Assembly (NCBI RefSeq): GCF_963924675.1
Contig: NC_089236.1
Coordinates: forward strand, 44,486,500-44,550,499
Direction: 5' to 3'
DNA: 64,000 bases
DNA from: Phocoena phocoena
Taxonomy: Eukaryota; Chordata; Mammalia; Artiodactyla; Phocoenidae
A program made the position numbers and the translations under genes. Below are positions 1 through 9,783 of the stretch, one piece after another. Below the pieces are notes generated by a model, which saw only the letters and a program-made list of their open reading frames with translations, was not told where the DNA came from and did not search any database. Every line of letters begins with the position of its first letter. Position 1 is the stretch's first letter.

Positions 1-58
1 ACTGAGTGTCCCGTTAGCGACACAGCTTTGAAAGATGCTGACTTTCTCCTCGAGCTGA
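1..58 (+). repeat. Monomer m0, 3' tail (58 bp)
   Basis: Last 58 bp of the monomer cut by the left window edge. It includes gtgtcccgttagcgacacag and the XhoI site at 49-54. The class cannot be assigned from this piece. Confidence 0.9.
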
Positions 59-1104
59 GTGACTTCAGGTACGAGGTCCGCGAAGTATGCAAAGCAGAGT
101 GTTTTCTCTTGGCTGCTCACAAAAAGGCGGCAACCGGTATTTCCTGGGCGCTTCGGACACACCAGAAATCGTGTCCTGAAGCTGTTTGAGGGCTCTGGAA
201 ATAGAGCTCTCCTCATGGAACGCGCAATGTGTTGCCCATCATTCCGCACGCACGGAGGGCATCCGAGGGGAAGACCACTGGGCCTCGATGTTGCTCAGCT
301 GGTCCACCGGGGTCTGGAGATACTCACTGACAATGGAGGAAAATGGATGCAAACCAGAGGGGCCTACGAGTCCTCAGAAGGGTACTTCCCTGAAAGTAAA
401 GGCGAAGAGCTACTAAGAACTCGTGGAAACAGCTGCATGCCTCCCTTTCTGCCCGGCTACTCAGGGCCTAACCTGGAGGCAAGTTCTCATGTTGAGTATC
501 TCTTTACTTCTAGAGCTTGTGAGGCTGACCACCACGGAGGCCATGGAAGCACCTGCTTTAGACCGAGCAAACTCAGTTTCTTCCCAGAAGCATTCCTACA
601 GGGTTCCCAGGCCTGTCAACAGCAGGGATTTCAGGTAGCTACAAGGCACCGTGAATGCAGCCTTCCAAATTGGAAAGCGAGGATGTTTAAATCAGGCCCC
701 CGATTTCAGGCGCAAACACACCATACATGGCTGTTGTTTCTATCAAGTCAAAAGAGACACATGGCCCCTTGTGTTTGCTTGCCTGAATCAGCTTCTCGAA
801 GCAGGGGGTTGTGCATCAAGTGGACTACCTCAACTAAGGAACGCCCTAGCTACTCCTCTGGGGCCTGTGGCTATTCAGAAGCCTGCATTGCCACCGCAAG
901 AACCGGACTGAAATTGCAGTAAGAACGCAAGGGGACTTTCTTCTGGAGGCACGGTGACTTCAGGCAGGAGGTCCTAGATGGAATGCGAGGCCGAGGGTGC
1001 TCTCAGTGCAGCTCAGACTAGGGCAAGGCGTAAGACCTCAAGGCCTGTGAGACGTGCCAAAATTCTGTTCGTGAACGTGTGGGTGTGATGGGGAAAGTAA
1101 GCTG

Positions 1105-1121
1105 CTTCGTTGGAGACTGCT
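1105..1121 (+). other. CENP-B-box-like motif (m1)
   Basis: CTTCGTTGGAGACTGCT compared with the CENP-B box consensus YTTCGTTGGAARCGGGA. The first ten positions match, as do positions 12, 13 and 15 (13 of 17). Of the nine core bases (TTCG, A, CGGG), seven match; G14 and G16 are replaced by T and C. Whether CENP-B binds is unknown. Monomers without the poly(A) insertion have TTCGGTGGA instead. Confidence 0.4.
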
Positions 1122-1282
1122 CTGCGTTTCCCTACCCTCGGCGTAGAGAGAGTTGGCTCCAAAGGGCTACGGGGCTGGATTAAGCTTAGGAGACCTAGGG
1201 GGTCCTGGGGTTAGTCTGTGTTCCAGCCGGGAACAGGGAGCCCACGCAATTTTCCTAGGTGTTCGGAAAACTCTACTGCCAT

Positions 1283-1314
1283 AAAAGATATGCAAAAAAA
1301 AAAAAAAGATATGC
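1283..1314 (+). mobile_element. Poly(A) insertion flanked by 11-bp duplication (m1)
   Basis: Other monomers read ataaaagatatgcagagc here. Class A monomers have aaaagatatgc (1283-1293), ten extra A (1294-1303), then aaaagatatgc again (1304-1314), a net gain of 21 bp. The duplicated target begins after AT on the top strand, so the nicked strand reads TTTT/AT, close to the LINE-1 endonuclease preference TTTT/AA. It looks like a minimal insertion consisting only of a poly(A) tail. An alternative is replication slippage with templated duplication. Confidence 0.55.
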
Positions 1315-1332
1315 AGAGCAGAGGCTACGGCC

Positions 1333-1821
1333 TCATGGAAAGTGCTGCACGCCTCCGTTTCTGCAGGGCAAGTCCGGCCTTAACCTACAGGCATGTGCTC
1401 ACACTGAGTGTCCCGTTAGCGACTCAGCTTTGAAAGATGCTGACTTTCTCCTCGAGCTGAGTGACTTCAGGTACGAGGTCCGCGAAGTATGCAAAGCAGA
1501 GTGTTTTCTCTTGGCAGCTCACACAAGGGCGGCAACCGGTATTTCCTGGGCGCTTCGGACACACCAGAAATCGTGCCCTGAAGCTGTTTGAGGGCTCTGG
1601 AAATAGAGCTCTCCTCAAGGAACGCGCAGTGTGTTGCCCATCACTCGGCACGCAGGAGGGCATCGGAGGGGAAGACCACTGGGCCTCGATGTTGCTCAGC
1701 TGGTCCACCGGGTTCTGGAGATACTCACTGACAATGGAGGAAAATGGATGCAAACCAGAGGGGCCTACGAGTCCTCAGAAGGGTACTTCCCTCAAAGTAA
1801 AGACGAAGAGCTACTAAGAAC
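1333..1821 (+). repeat. Internal subunit S1 (~489 bp)
   Basis: Defined by two alignments inside the monomer. The block starting tcatggaaagtgctgcacg (1333) aligns with tcgtggaaacagctgcatg (421 and 1822). The block gtgacttcagg (59, 1461) aligns with a second gtgacttcagg at 954 and 2356. The S1/S3 alignment holds one offset of 895 bp across three separate landmarks in monomer 1 (59/954, 208/1103, 231/1126). Confidence 0.6.
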
Positions 1822-2217
1822 TCGTGGAAACAGCTGCATGCCTCCCTTTCTGCCCGGCTACTCAGGGCCTAACCTGGAGGCAACTTCTCACGTTGAGTTT
1901 CTCTTGACTTCTAGAGCTTGTCAGGCTGACCACCACGGCGGCCATGGAAGCACCTGGTTTAGACCGACCAAACTCAGTTTCTTCCCAGAAGCATTCCTAC
2001 AGGGTTCCCAGGCCTGTCAAGAGCAGGGATTTCAGGTAGCTTCAAGGCACCGTGAATGCAGCCTTCCAAATTGGAAAGCGAGGATGTTTAAATCAGGCCC
2101 CCGATTTTAGGCGCAAACACAGCATACATTGCTGTTGTTTCTAACAAGTCAAAAGAGACACACGGCCCCTTGTGTTTGCTTGCCTGAATCAGCTTCTCGA
2201 AGCAGGGGGGTTGTGCA
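1822..2217 (+). repeat. Internal subunit S2 (~396 bp)
   Basis: Its first ~130 bp clearly resemble S1: tcgtggaaacagctgcatg, then ctttctgcccggc, then taacctggaggca, then ctcacgttgagt, matching S1 tcatggaaagtgctgcacg, gtttctgcagggc, taacctacaggca and ctcacactgagt. The remainder is too diverged to align by eye. The end coordinate is approximate. Confidence 0.5.
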
Positions 2218-2711
2218 TCAAGTGGACTGCCTCAACCAAGGAACGCCCTAGCTACTCCTCTGGGGCCTGTGGCTATTCAGAAGCCTGCATTGCCACCGCA
2301 AGGGGCGGACTGAAATTGCATTAAGAACGCAAGGGGACTTTCTTCTGGAGGCACGGTGACTTCAGGCAGGAGGTCCTAGATGGAATGCGAGGCCGAGGGT
2401 GCTCTCAGTGCAGCTCAGACTAGGGCAAGGCGTAGGACGTCAAGGCCTGTGAGACGTGCCAAAATTCTGTTCGTGAACGTGTGGGTGTGATGGGGAAATT
2501 AAGCTGCTTCGGTGGAGACTGCTGTGCGTTTCCCTACCCTCGGCGTAGAGAGAGTGGCTCCAAAGGGCTACGGGGCTGGATGATGCTTAGAAGACCTAAG
2601 GGGTCCTGGGGTTAGTCTGTGTTCCAGCCGGGAACATGGAGCCCACGCGATTTTCCTAGGTGTCCGGAAAACTCTACTGCCATAAAAATATGCAGAGCAG
2701 AGGCTACGGCC
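2218..2711 (+). repeat. Internal subunit S3 (~494 bp)
   Basis: Shares with S1 the series actttcttctggag / actttctcctcgag, gtgacttcagg, ggtgctctcagtgcagctca / gtgttttctcttggcagctc, and ggatgttgctta / cgatgttgctca, in the same order and spacing. It carries the poly(A) insertion and the CENP-B-like motif in class A monomers. The start is approximate. Confidence 0.55.
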
Positions 2712-3885
2712 TCATGGAAAGTGCTGCACGCCTCCGTTTCTGCAGGGCAAGTCCGGCCTGAACCTACAGGCATGTGCTCACACTGAGTGTCCCGTTAGCG
2801 ACACAGCTTTGAAAGATGCTGACTTTCTCCTCGAGCTGAGTGACTTCAGGTACGAGGTCCGCGAAGTATGCAAAGCAGAGTGTTTTCTCTTGGCTGCTCA
2901 CAAAAAGGCGGCAACCGGTATTTCCTGGGCGCTTCGGACACACCAGAAATCGTGTCCTGAAGCTGTTTGAGGGCTCTGGAAATAGAGCTCTCCTCATGGA
3001 ACGCGCAATGTGTTGCCCATCATTCCGCACGCACGGAGGGCATCCGAGGGGAAGACCACTGGGCCTCGATGTTGCTCAGCTGGTCCACCGGGGTCTGGAG
3101 ATACTCACTGACAATGGAGGAAAATGGATGCAAACCAGAGGGGCCTACGAGTCCTCAGAAGGGTACTTCCCTGAAAGTAAAGGCGAAGAGCTACTAAGAA
3201 CTCGTGGAAACAGCTGCATGCCTCCCTTTCTGCCCGGCTACTCAGGGCCTAACCTGGAGGCAAGTTCTCATGTTGAGTATCTCTTTACTTCTAGAGCTTG
3301 TGAGGCTGACCACCACGGAGGCCATGGAAGCACCTGCTTTAGACCGAGCAAACTCAGTTTCTTCCCAGAAGCATTCCTACAGGGTTCCCAGGCCTGTCAA
3401 CAGCAGGGATTTCAGGTAGCTACAAGGCACCGTGAATGCAGCCTTCCAAATTGGAAAGCGAGGATGTTTAAATCAGGCCCCCGATTTCAGGCGCAAACAC
3501 ACCATACATGGCTGTTGTTTCTATCAAGTCAAAAGAGACACATGGCCCCTTGTGTTTGCTTGCCTGAATCAGCTTCTCGAAGCAGGGGGTTGTGCATCAA
3601 GTGGACTACCTCAACTAAGGAACGCCCTAGCTACTCCTCTGGGGCCTGTGGCTATTCAGAAGCCTGCATTGCCACCGCAAGAACCGGACTGAAATTGCAG
3701 TAAGAACGCAAGGGGACTTTCTTCTGGAGGCACGGTGACTTCAGGCAGGAGGTCCTAGATGGAATGCGAGGCCGAGGGTGCTCTCAGTGCAGCTCAGACT
3801 AGGGCAAGGCGTAAGACCTCAAGGCCTGTGAGACGTGCCAAAATTCTGTTCGTGAACGTGTGGGTGTGATGGGGAAAGTAAGCTG

Positions 3886-3902
3886 CTTCGTTGGAGACTG
3901 CT
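3886..3902 (+). other. CENP-B-box-like motif (m3)
   Basis: Same 17-bp sequence as at 1105, 2,781 bp downstream. Confidence 0.4.
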
Positions 3903-4063
3903 CTGCGTTTCCCTACCCTCGGCGTAGAGAGAGTTGGCTCCAAAGGGCTACGGGGCTGGATTAAGCTTAGGAGACCTAGGGGGTCCTGGGGTTAGTCTGT
4001 GTTCCAGCCGGGAACAGGGAGCCCACGCAATTTTCCTAGGTGTTCGGAAAACTCTACTGCCAT

Positions 4064-4095
4064 AAAAGATATGCAAAAAAAAAAAAAAGATATGC
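4064..4095 (+). mobile_element. Poly(A)/duplication insertion (m3)
   Basis: Same insertion as at 1283, with the A run at 4075-4088 exactly 14 long, counting the four A of the second duplicate. Confidence 0.55.
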
Positions 4096-4241
4096 AGAGC
4101 AGAGGCTACGGCCTCATGGAAAGTGCTGCACGCCTCCGTTTCTGCAGGGCAAGTCCGGCCTTAACCTACAGGCATGTGCTCACACTGAGTGTCCCGTTAG
4201 CGACTCAGCTTTGAAAGATGCTGACTTTCTCCTCGAGCTGA

Positions 4242-5621
4242 GTGACTTCAGGTACGAGGTCCGCGAAGTATGCAAAGCAGAGTGTTTTCTCTTGGCAGCT
4301 CACACAAGGGCGGCAACCGGTATTTCCTGGGCGCTTCGGACACACCAGAAATCGTGCCCTGAAGCTGTTTGAGGGCTCTGGAAATAGAGCTCTCCTCAAG
4401 GAACGCGCAGTGTGTTGCCCATCACTCGGCACGCAGGAGGGCATCGGAGGGGAAGACCACTGGGCCTCGATGTTGCTCAGCTGGTCCACCGGGTTCTGGA
4501 GATACTCACTGACAATGGAGGAAAATGGATGCAAACCAGAGGGGCCTACGAGTCCTCAGAAGGGTACTTCCCTCAAAGTAAAGACGAAGAGCTACTAAGA
4601 ACTCGTGGAAACAGCTGCATGCCTCCCTTTCTGCCCGGCTACTCAGGGCCTAACCTGGAGGCAACTTCTCACGTTGAGTTTCTCTTGACTTCTAGAGCTT
4701 GTCAGGCTGACCACCACGGCGGCCATGGAAGCACCTGGTTTAGACCGACCAAACTCAGTTTCTTCCCAGAAGCATTCCTACAGGGTTCCCAGGCCTGTCA
4801 AGAGCAGGGATTTCAGGTAGCTTCAAGGCACCGTGAATGCAGCCTTCCAAATTGGAAAGCGAGGATGTTTAAATCAGGCCCCCGATTTTAGGCGCAAACA
4901 CAGCATACATTGCTGTTGTTTCTAACAAGTCAAAAGAGACACACGGCCCCTTGTGTTTGCTTGCCTGAATCAGCTTCTCGAAGCAGGGGGGTTGTGCATC
5001 AAGTGGACTGCCTCAACCAAGGAACGCCCTAGCTACTCCTCTGGGGCCTGTGGCTATTCAGAAGCCTGCATTGCCACCGCAAGGGGCGGACTGAAATTGC
5101 AGTAAGAACGCAAGGGGACTTTCTTCTGGAGGCACGGTGACTTCAGGCAGGAGGTCCTAGATGGAATGCGAGGCCGAGGGTGCTCTCAATGCAGCTCAGA
5201 CTAGGGCAAGGCGTAAGACCTCAAGGCCTGTGAGACCTGCCAAAATTGTGTTCGTGAACGTGTGGGTGTGAAGGGGAAATTAAGCTGCTTCGGTGGAGAC
5301 TGCTGTGCGTTTCACTACCCTCGGCGTAGAGAGAGTGGCTCCAAAGGGCTACGGGGCTGGATGTTGCTTAGGAGACCTAAGGGGTCCTGGGGTTAGTCTC
5401 TGTTACAGCCCGGAACAGGAAGCCCACGCGATTGTCCTAAGTGTCCGGAAAACTCTACTGCCATAAAAGATATGCAGAGCAGAAACTACGGCCTCATGGA
5501 AAGTGCTGCACGCCTCCGTTTCTGCAGGGCAAGTCCGGCCTTAACCTACAGGCATGTGCTCACACTGAGTGTCCCGTTAGCGACACAGCTTTGAAAGATG
5601 CTGACTTTCTCCTCGAGCTGA
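4242..5621 (+). repeat. Monomer m4, class B (1,380 bp)
   Basis: Full class B: gcaggaggg, gcaacttct, gattttagg, ctcaatgcagc, gtgtgaagggg, gttacagccc and gcagaaactacgg. It contains an intact inverted repeat, cttaggagacctaag, at 5367-5381. Confidence 0.92.
5367..5381. repeat. Short inverted repeat cttagg-aga-cctaag (example in m4)
   Basis: Perfect 6-bp arms around a 3-bp spacer. It is intact in monomers with a class B or D2-like 3' third. One arm is disrupted in class C (cttagaagacctaag) and in E/F/D-type 3' ends (cttagtagacctagg). A weak dyad with no demonstrated role. Confidence 0.5.
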
Positions 5622-7001
5622 GTGACTTCAGGTACGAGGTCCGCGAAGTATGCAAAGCAGAGTGTTTTCTCTTGGCTGCTCACAAAAAGGCGGCAACCGG
5701 TATTTCCTGGGCGCTTCGGACACACCAGAAATCGTGTCCTGAAGCTGTTTGAGGGCTCTGGAAATAGAGCTCTCCTCATGGAACGCGCAATGTGTTGCCC
5801 ATCATTCCGCACGCACGGAGGGCATCCGAGGGGAAGACCACTGGGCCTCGATGTTGCTCAGCTGTTCCACCGGGGTCTGGAGATACTCACTGACAATGGA
5901 GGAAAATGGATGCAAACCAGAGGGGCCTACGAGTCCTCAGAAGGGTACTTCCCTGAAAGTAAAGGCGAAGAGCTACTAAGAACTCGTGGAAACAGCTGCA
6001 TGCTTCCCTTTCTGCCCGGCTACTCAGGGCCTAACCTGGAGGCAAGTTCTCATGTTGAGTATCTCTTTACTTCTAGAGCTTGAGAGGCTGACCACCACGG
6101 AGGCCATGGAAGCACCTGCTTTAGACCGAGCAAACTCAGTTTCTTCCCAGAAGCATTCCTACAGGGTTCCCAGGCCTGTCAACAGCAGGGATTTCAGGTA
6201 GCTACAAGGCACCGTGAATGCAGCCTTCCAAATTGGAAAGCGAGGATGTTTAAATCAGGCCCCCGATTTCAGGCGCAAACACACCATACATGGCTGTTGT
6301 TTCTATCAAGTCAAAAGAGACACATGGCCCCTTGTGTTTGCTTGCCTGAATCAGCTTCTCGAAGCAGGGGGTTGTGCATCAAGTGGACTACCTCAACTAA
6401 GGAACGCCCTAGCTACTCCTCTGGGGCCTGTGGCTATTCAGAAGCCTGCATTGCCACCGCAAGAACCGGACTGAAATTGCAGTAAGAACGCAAGGGGACT
6501 TTCTTCTGGAGGCACGGTGACTTCAGGCAGGAGGTCCTTGATGGAATGCGAGGCCGAGGGTGCTCTCAGTGCAGCTCAGACTAGGGCATGGCGTAAGACC
6601 TCAAGGCCTGTGAGTCGTGCCAAAATTCTGTTCCTGAACGTGTGGGTGTGAATGGGAAATTAAGCTGCTTCGGTGGAGACTTCTGTGCGTTTCCCTACCC
6701 TCGGCGTAGAGAGAGTGGCTCCAAAGGGCTAAGGGGCTGGATGTTGCTTAGGAGACCTAAGGGGTCCTGGGGTTAGTCTGTGTTCCAGCCCGGAACAGGA
6801 AGCCCACGCGATTTTCCTAAGTGTCCGGAAAACTCTACTGCCATAAAATATATGCAGAGCAGAGGCTACGGCCTCATGGAAAGTGCTGCACGCCTCCGTT
6901 TCTGCAGGGCAAGTCCGGCCTTAACCTACAGGCATGTGCTCACACTGAGTGTCCCGTTAGCGACACAGCTTTGAAAGATGCTGACTTTCTCCTCGAGCTG
7001 A
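5622..7001 (+). repeat. Monomer m5, class A' (1,380 bp)
   Basis: A-like 5' two thirds (gctgctcacaaaaaggcgg, gagtatctctttact) with agctgttccacc and a TGA at 6081-6083 that interrupts the frame open in class A. The 3' third lacks the poly(A) insertion and resembles class D2 m25 (gttcctgaacg, gtgaatggg, aaaatatatgc), so it is probably an A/D2 recombinant. Confidence 0.88.
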
Positions 7002-8381
7002 GTGACTTCAGGTACGAGGTCCGCGAAGTATGCAAAGCACAGTGTTTTTTCTTGGCAGCTCACACAAGGGCGGCAACCGGTATTTCCTGGGCGCTTCGGA
7101 CACACCAGAAATCGTGCCCTGAAGCTGTTTGAGGGCTCTGGAAATAGAGCTCTCCTCAAGGAACGCGCAGTGTGTTGCCCATCACTCGGCACGCACGGAG
7201 GGCATCCGAGGGGAAGACCACTGGGCCTCGATGTTGCTCAGCTGGTCCACCGGTGTCTGGAGATACTCACTGACAATGGAGGAAAATGGATGCAAACCAG
7301 AGGGGCCTACGAGTCCTCAGAAGGGTACTTCCCTCAAAGTAAAGACGAAGAGCTACTAAGAACTCGTGGAAACAGCTGCATGCCTCCCTTTCTGCCCGGC
7401 TACTCAGGGCCTAACCTGGAGGCAAGTTCTCACGTTGAGTTTCTCTTGACTTCTAGAGCTTGTCAGGCTGACCACCACGGCGGCCATGGAAGCACCTGGT
7501 TTAGACCGACCAAACTCAGTTTCTTCCCAGAAGCATTCCTACAGGGTTCCCAGGCCTGTCAAGAGCAGGGATTTCAGGTAGCTTCAAGGCACCGTGAATG
7601 CAGCCTTCCAAATTGGAAAGCGAGGATGTTTAAATCAGGCCCCCGATTTTAGGCGCAAACACAGCATACATTGCTGTTGTTTCTAACAAGTCAAAAGAGA
7701 CACACGGCCCCTTGTGTTTGCTTGCCTGAATCAGCTTCTCGAAGCAGGGGGGTTGTGCATCAAGTGGACTGCCTCAACCAAGGAACGCCCTAGCTACTCC
7801 TCTGGGGCCTGTGGCTATTCAGAAGCCTGCATTGCCACCGCAAGGGGCGGACTGAAATTGCATTAAGAACGCAAGGGGACTTTCTTCTGGAGGCACGGTG
7901 ACTTCAGGCAGGAGGTCCTAGATGGAATGCGAGGCCGAGGGTGCTCTCAGTGCAGCTCAGACTAGGGCAAGGCGTAGGACGTCAAGGCCTGTGAGACGTG
8001 CCAAAATTCTGTTCGTGAACGTGTGGGTGTGATGGGGAAATTAAGCTGCTTCGGTGGAGACTGCTGTGCGTTTCCCTACCCTCGGCGTAGAGAGAGTGGC
8101 TCCAAAGGGCTACGGGGCTGGATGATGCTTAGAAGACCTAAGGGGTCCTGGGGTTAGTCTGTGTTCCAGCCGGGAACATGGAGCCCACGCGATTTTCCTA
8201 GGTGTCCGGAAAACTCTACTGCCATAAAAATATGCAGAGCAGAGGCTACGGCCTCATGGAAAGTGCTGCACGCCTCCGTTTCTGCAGGGCAAGTCCGGCC
8301 TGAACCTACAGGCATGTGCTCACACTGAGTGTCCCGTTAGCGACACAGCTTTGAAAGATGCTGACTTTCTCCTCGAGCTGA
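7002..8381 (+). repeat. Monomer m6, class C (1,380 bp)
   Basis: Markers aaagcacagtgttttttc, caccggtgtctgg, gattttagg, attgcattaag, aggacgtcaagg, gatgatgcttagaag and aaaaatatgc. Same as m12 at all compared sites. Confidence 0.9.
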
Positions 8382-9427
8382 GTGACTTCAGGTACGAGGT
8401 CCGCGAAGTATGCAAAGCAGAGTGTTTTCTCTTGGCTGCTCACAAAAAGGCGGCAACCGGTATTTCCTGGGCGCTTCGGACACACCAGAAATCGTGTCCT
8501 GAAGCTGTTTGAGGGCTCTGGAAATAGAGCTCTCCTCATGGAACGCGCAATGTGTTGCCCATCATTCCGCACGCACGGAGGGCATCCGAGGGGAAGACCA
8601 CTGGGCCTCGATGTTGCTCAGCTGGTCCACCGGGGTCTGGAGATACTCACTGACAATGGAGGAAAATGGATGCAAACCAGAGGGGCCTACGAGTCCTCAG
8701 AAGGGTACTTCCCTGAAAGTAAAGGCGAAGAGCTACTAAGAACTCGTGGAAACAGCTGCATGCCTCCCTTTCTGCCCGGCTACTCAGGGCCTAACCTGGA
8801 GGCAAGTTCTCATGTTGAGTATCTCTTTACTTCTAGAGCTTGTGAGGCTGACCACCACGGAGGCCATGGAAGCACCTGCTTTAGACCGAGCAAACTCAGT
8901 TTCTTCCCAGAAGCATTCCTACAGGGTTCCCAGGCCTGTCAACAGCAGGGATTTCAGGTAGCTACAAGGCACCGTGAATGCAGCCTTCCAAATTGGAAAG
9001 CGAGGATGTTTAAATCAGGCCCCCGATTTCAGGCGCAAACACACCATACATGGCTGTTGTTTCTATCAAGTCAAAAGAGACACATGGCCCCTTGTGTTTG
9101 CTTGCCTGAATCAGCTTCTCGAAGCAGGGGGTTGTGCATCAAGTGGACTACCTCAACTAAGGAACGCCCTAGCTACTCCTCTGGGGCCTGTGGCTATTCA
9201 GAAGCCTGCATTGCCACCGCAAGAACCGGACTGAAATTGCAGTAAGAACGCAAGGGGACTTTCTTCTGGAGGCACGGTGACTTCAGGCAGGAGGTCCTAG
9301 ATGGAATGCGAGGCCGAGGGTGCTCTCAGTGCAGCTCAGACTAGGGCAAGGCGTAAGACCTCAAGGCCTGTGAGACGTGCCAAAATTCTGTTCGTGAACG
9401 TGTGGGTGTGATGGGGAAAGTAAGCTG

Positions 9428-9444
9428 CTTCGTTGGAGACTGCT
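9428..9444 (+). other. CENP-B-box-like motif (m7)
   Basis: Same 17-bp sequence, linked to the poly(A) insertion 189 bp downstream. Confidence 0.4.
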
Positions 9445-9605
9445 CTGCGTTTCCCTACCCTCGGCGTAGAGAGAGTTGGCTCCAAAGGGCTACGGGGCTG
9501 GATTAAGCTTAGGAGACCTAGGGGGTCCTGGGGTTAGTCTGTGTTCCAGCCGGGAACAGGGAGCCCACGCAATTTTCCTAGGTGTTCGGAAAACTCTACT
9601 GCCAT

Positions 9606-9637
9606 AAAAGATATGCAAAAAAAAAAAAAAGATATGC
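9606..9637 (+). mobile_element. Poly(A)/duplication insertion (m7)
   Basis: Same insertion; A run at 9617-9630, 14 long. Confidence 0.55.
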
Positions 9638-9783
9638 AGAGCAGAGGCTACGGCCTCATGGAAAGTGCTGCACGCCTCCGTTTCTGCAGGGCAAGTCCGG
9701 CCTTAACCTACAGGCATGTGCTCACACTGAGTGTCCCGTTAGCGACTCAGCTTTGAAAGATGCTGACTTTCTCCTCGAGCTGA

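Larger units (their letters stand above)
59..1460 (+). repeat. Monomer m1, class A (1,402 bp)
   Basis: Class A markers gctgctcacaaaaaggcgg and cattccgcac. It carries the 21-bp poly(A)/duplication insertion at 1283-1314, TTCGTTGGA at 1106-1114 and a HindIII site at 1182-1187 (ggattaagcttagg). By eye it is indistinguishable from m3 and m7. Confidence 0.93.
1461..2839 (+). repeat. Monomer m2, B/C hybrid (1,379 bp)
   Basis: The 5' part equals class B m4 (gcaggaggg, accgggttctgg, gcaacttct). The 3' part equals class C m6/m12 (attgcattaag, aggacgtcaagg, gatgatgcttagaag, aaaaatatgc, cctgaaccta). The switch lies between 1885 and 2320, as expected for an in-register deletion of two monomers from an A-B-A'-C tetramer. 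Confidence 0.88.
2840..4241 (+). repeat. Monomer m3, class A (1,402 bp)
   Basis: Same as m1 at every site compared, including the 14-A tract (4075-4088) and HindIII at 3963-3968. First member of a 5,542-bp tetramer. Confidence 0.93.
2840..8381 (+). repeat. Tetramer A-B-A'-C, copy 1 (5,542 bp)
   Basis: Monomers m3-m6. The following 5,542 bp repeat the pattern with the third monomer replaced by class D. The first two monomers of the tetramers (2840-5621 and 8382-11163) showed no difference when read side by side, including the 14-A tract and the HindIII site. Confidence 0.8.
8382..9783 (+). repeat. Monomer m7, class A (1,402 bp)
   Basis: Same as m1 and m3, with the 14-A tract at 9617-9630 and HindIII at 9505-9510. 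Starts the second tetramer. Confidence 0.93.

Noticed and set aside
775..810. Palindrome gcttctcgaagc
   Set aside because: Arms of 5 bp around a 2-bp centre; too short to form a stable structure and not perfectly symmetric beyond that.
59..922. 287-codon open frame as a protein-coding gene family
   Set aside because: It has no ATG at the start, only GTG directly after a stop. Frameshifts and stops occur in many monomers, amino-acid changes between classes are frequent, and no domain is recognisable. It recurs only because the satellite recurs.
1207..1214. Telomere-like ggggttag
   Set aside because: A single unit with no tandem (ttaggg)n; expected by chance.
1193..1240. G-quadruplex (gggggtcctgggg ... 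gccgggaacaggg)
   Set aside because: Four G runs exist in class A and C, but the central loop is 18 bases, and other classes lose one run. Too weak without structural evidence.
1424..1753. Minus-strand open frames of 88-122 codons in every monomer
   Set aside because: They overlap the longer plus-strand frame and the most conserved part of S1. They have no recognisable product, and their ends move with single-base class differences.
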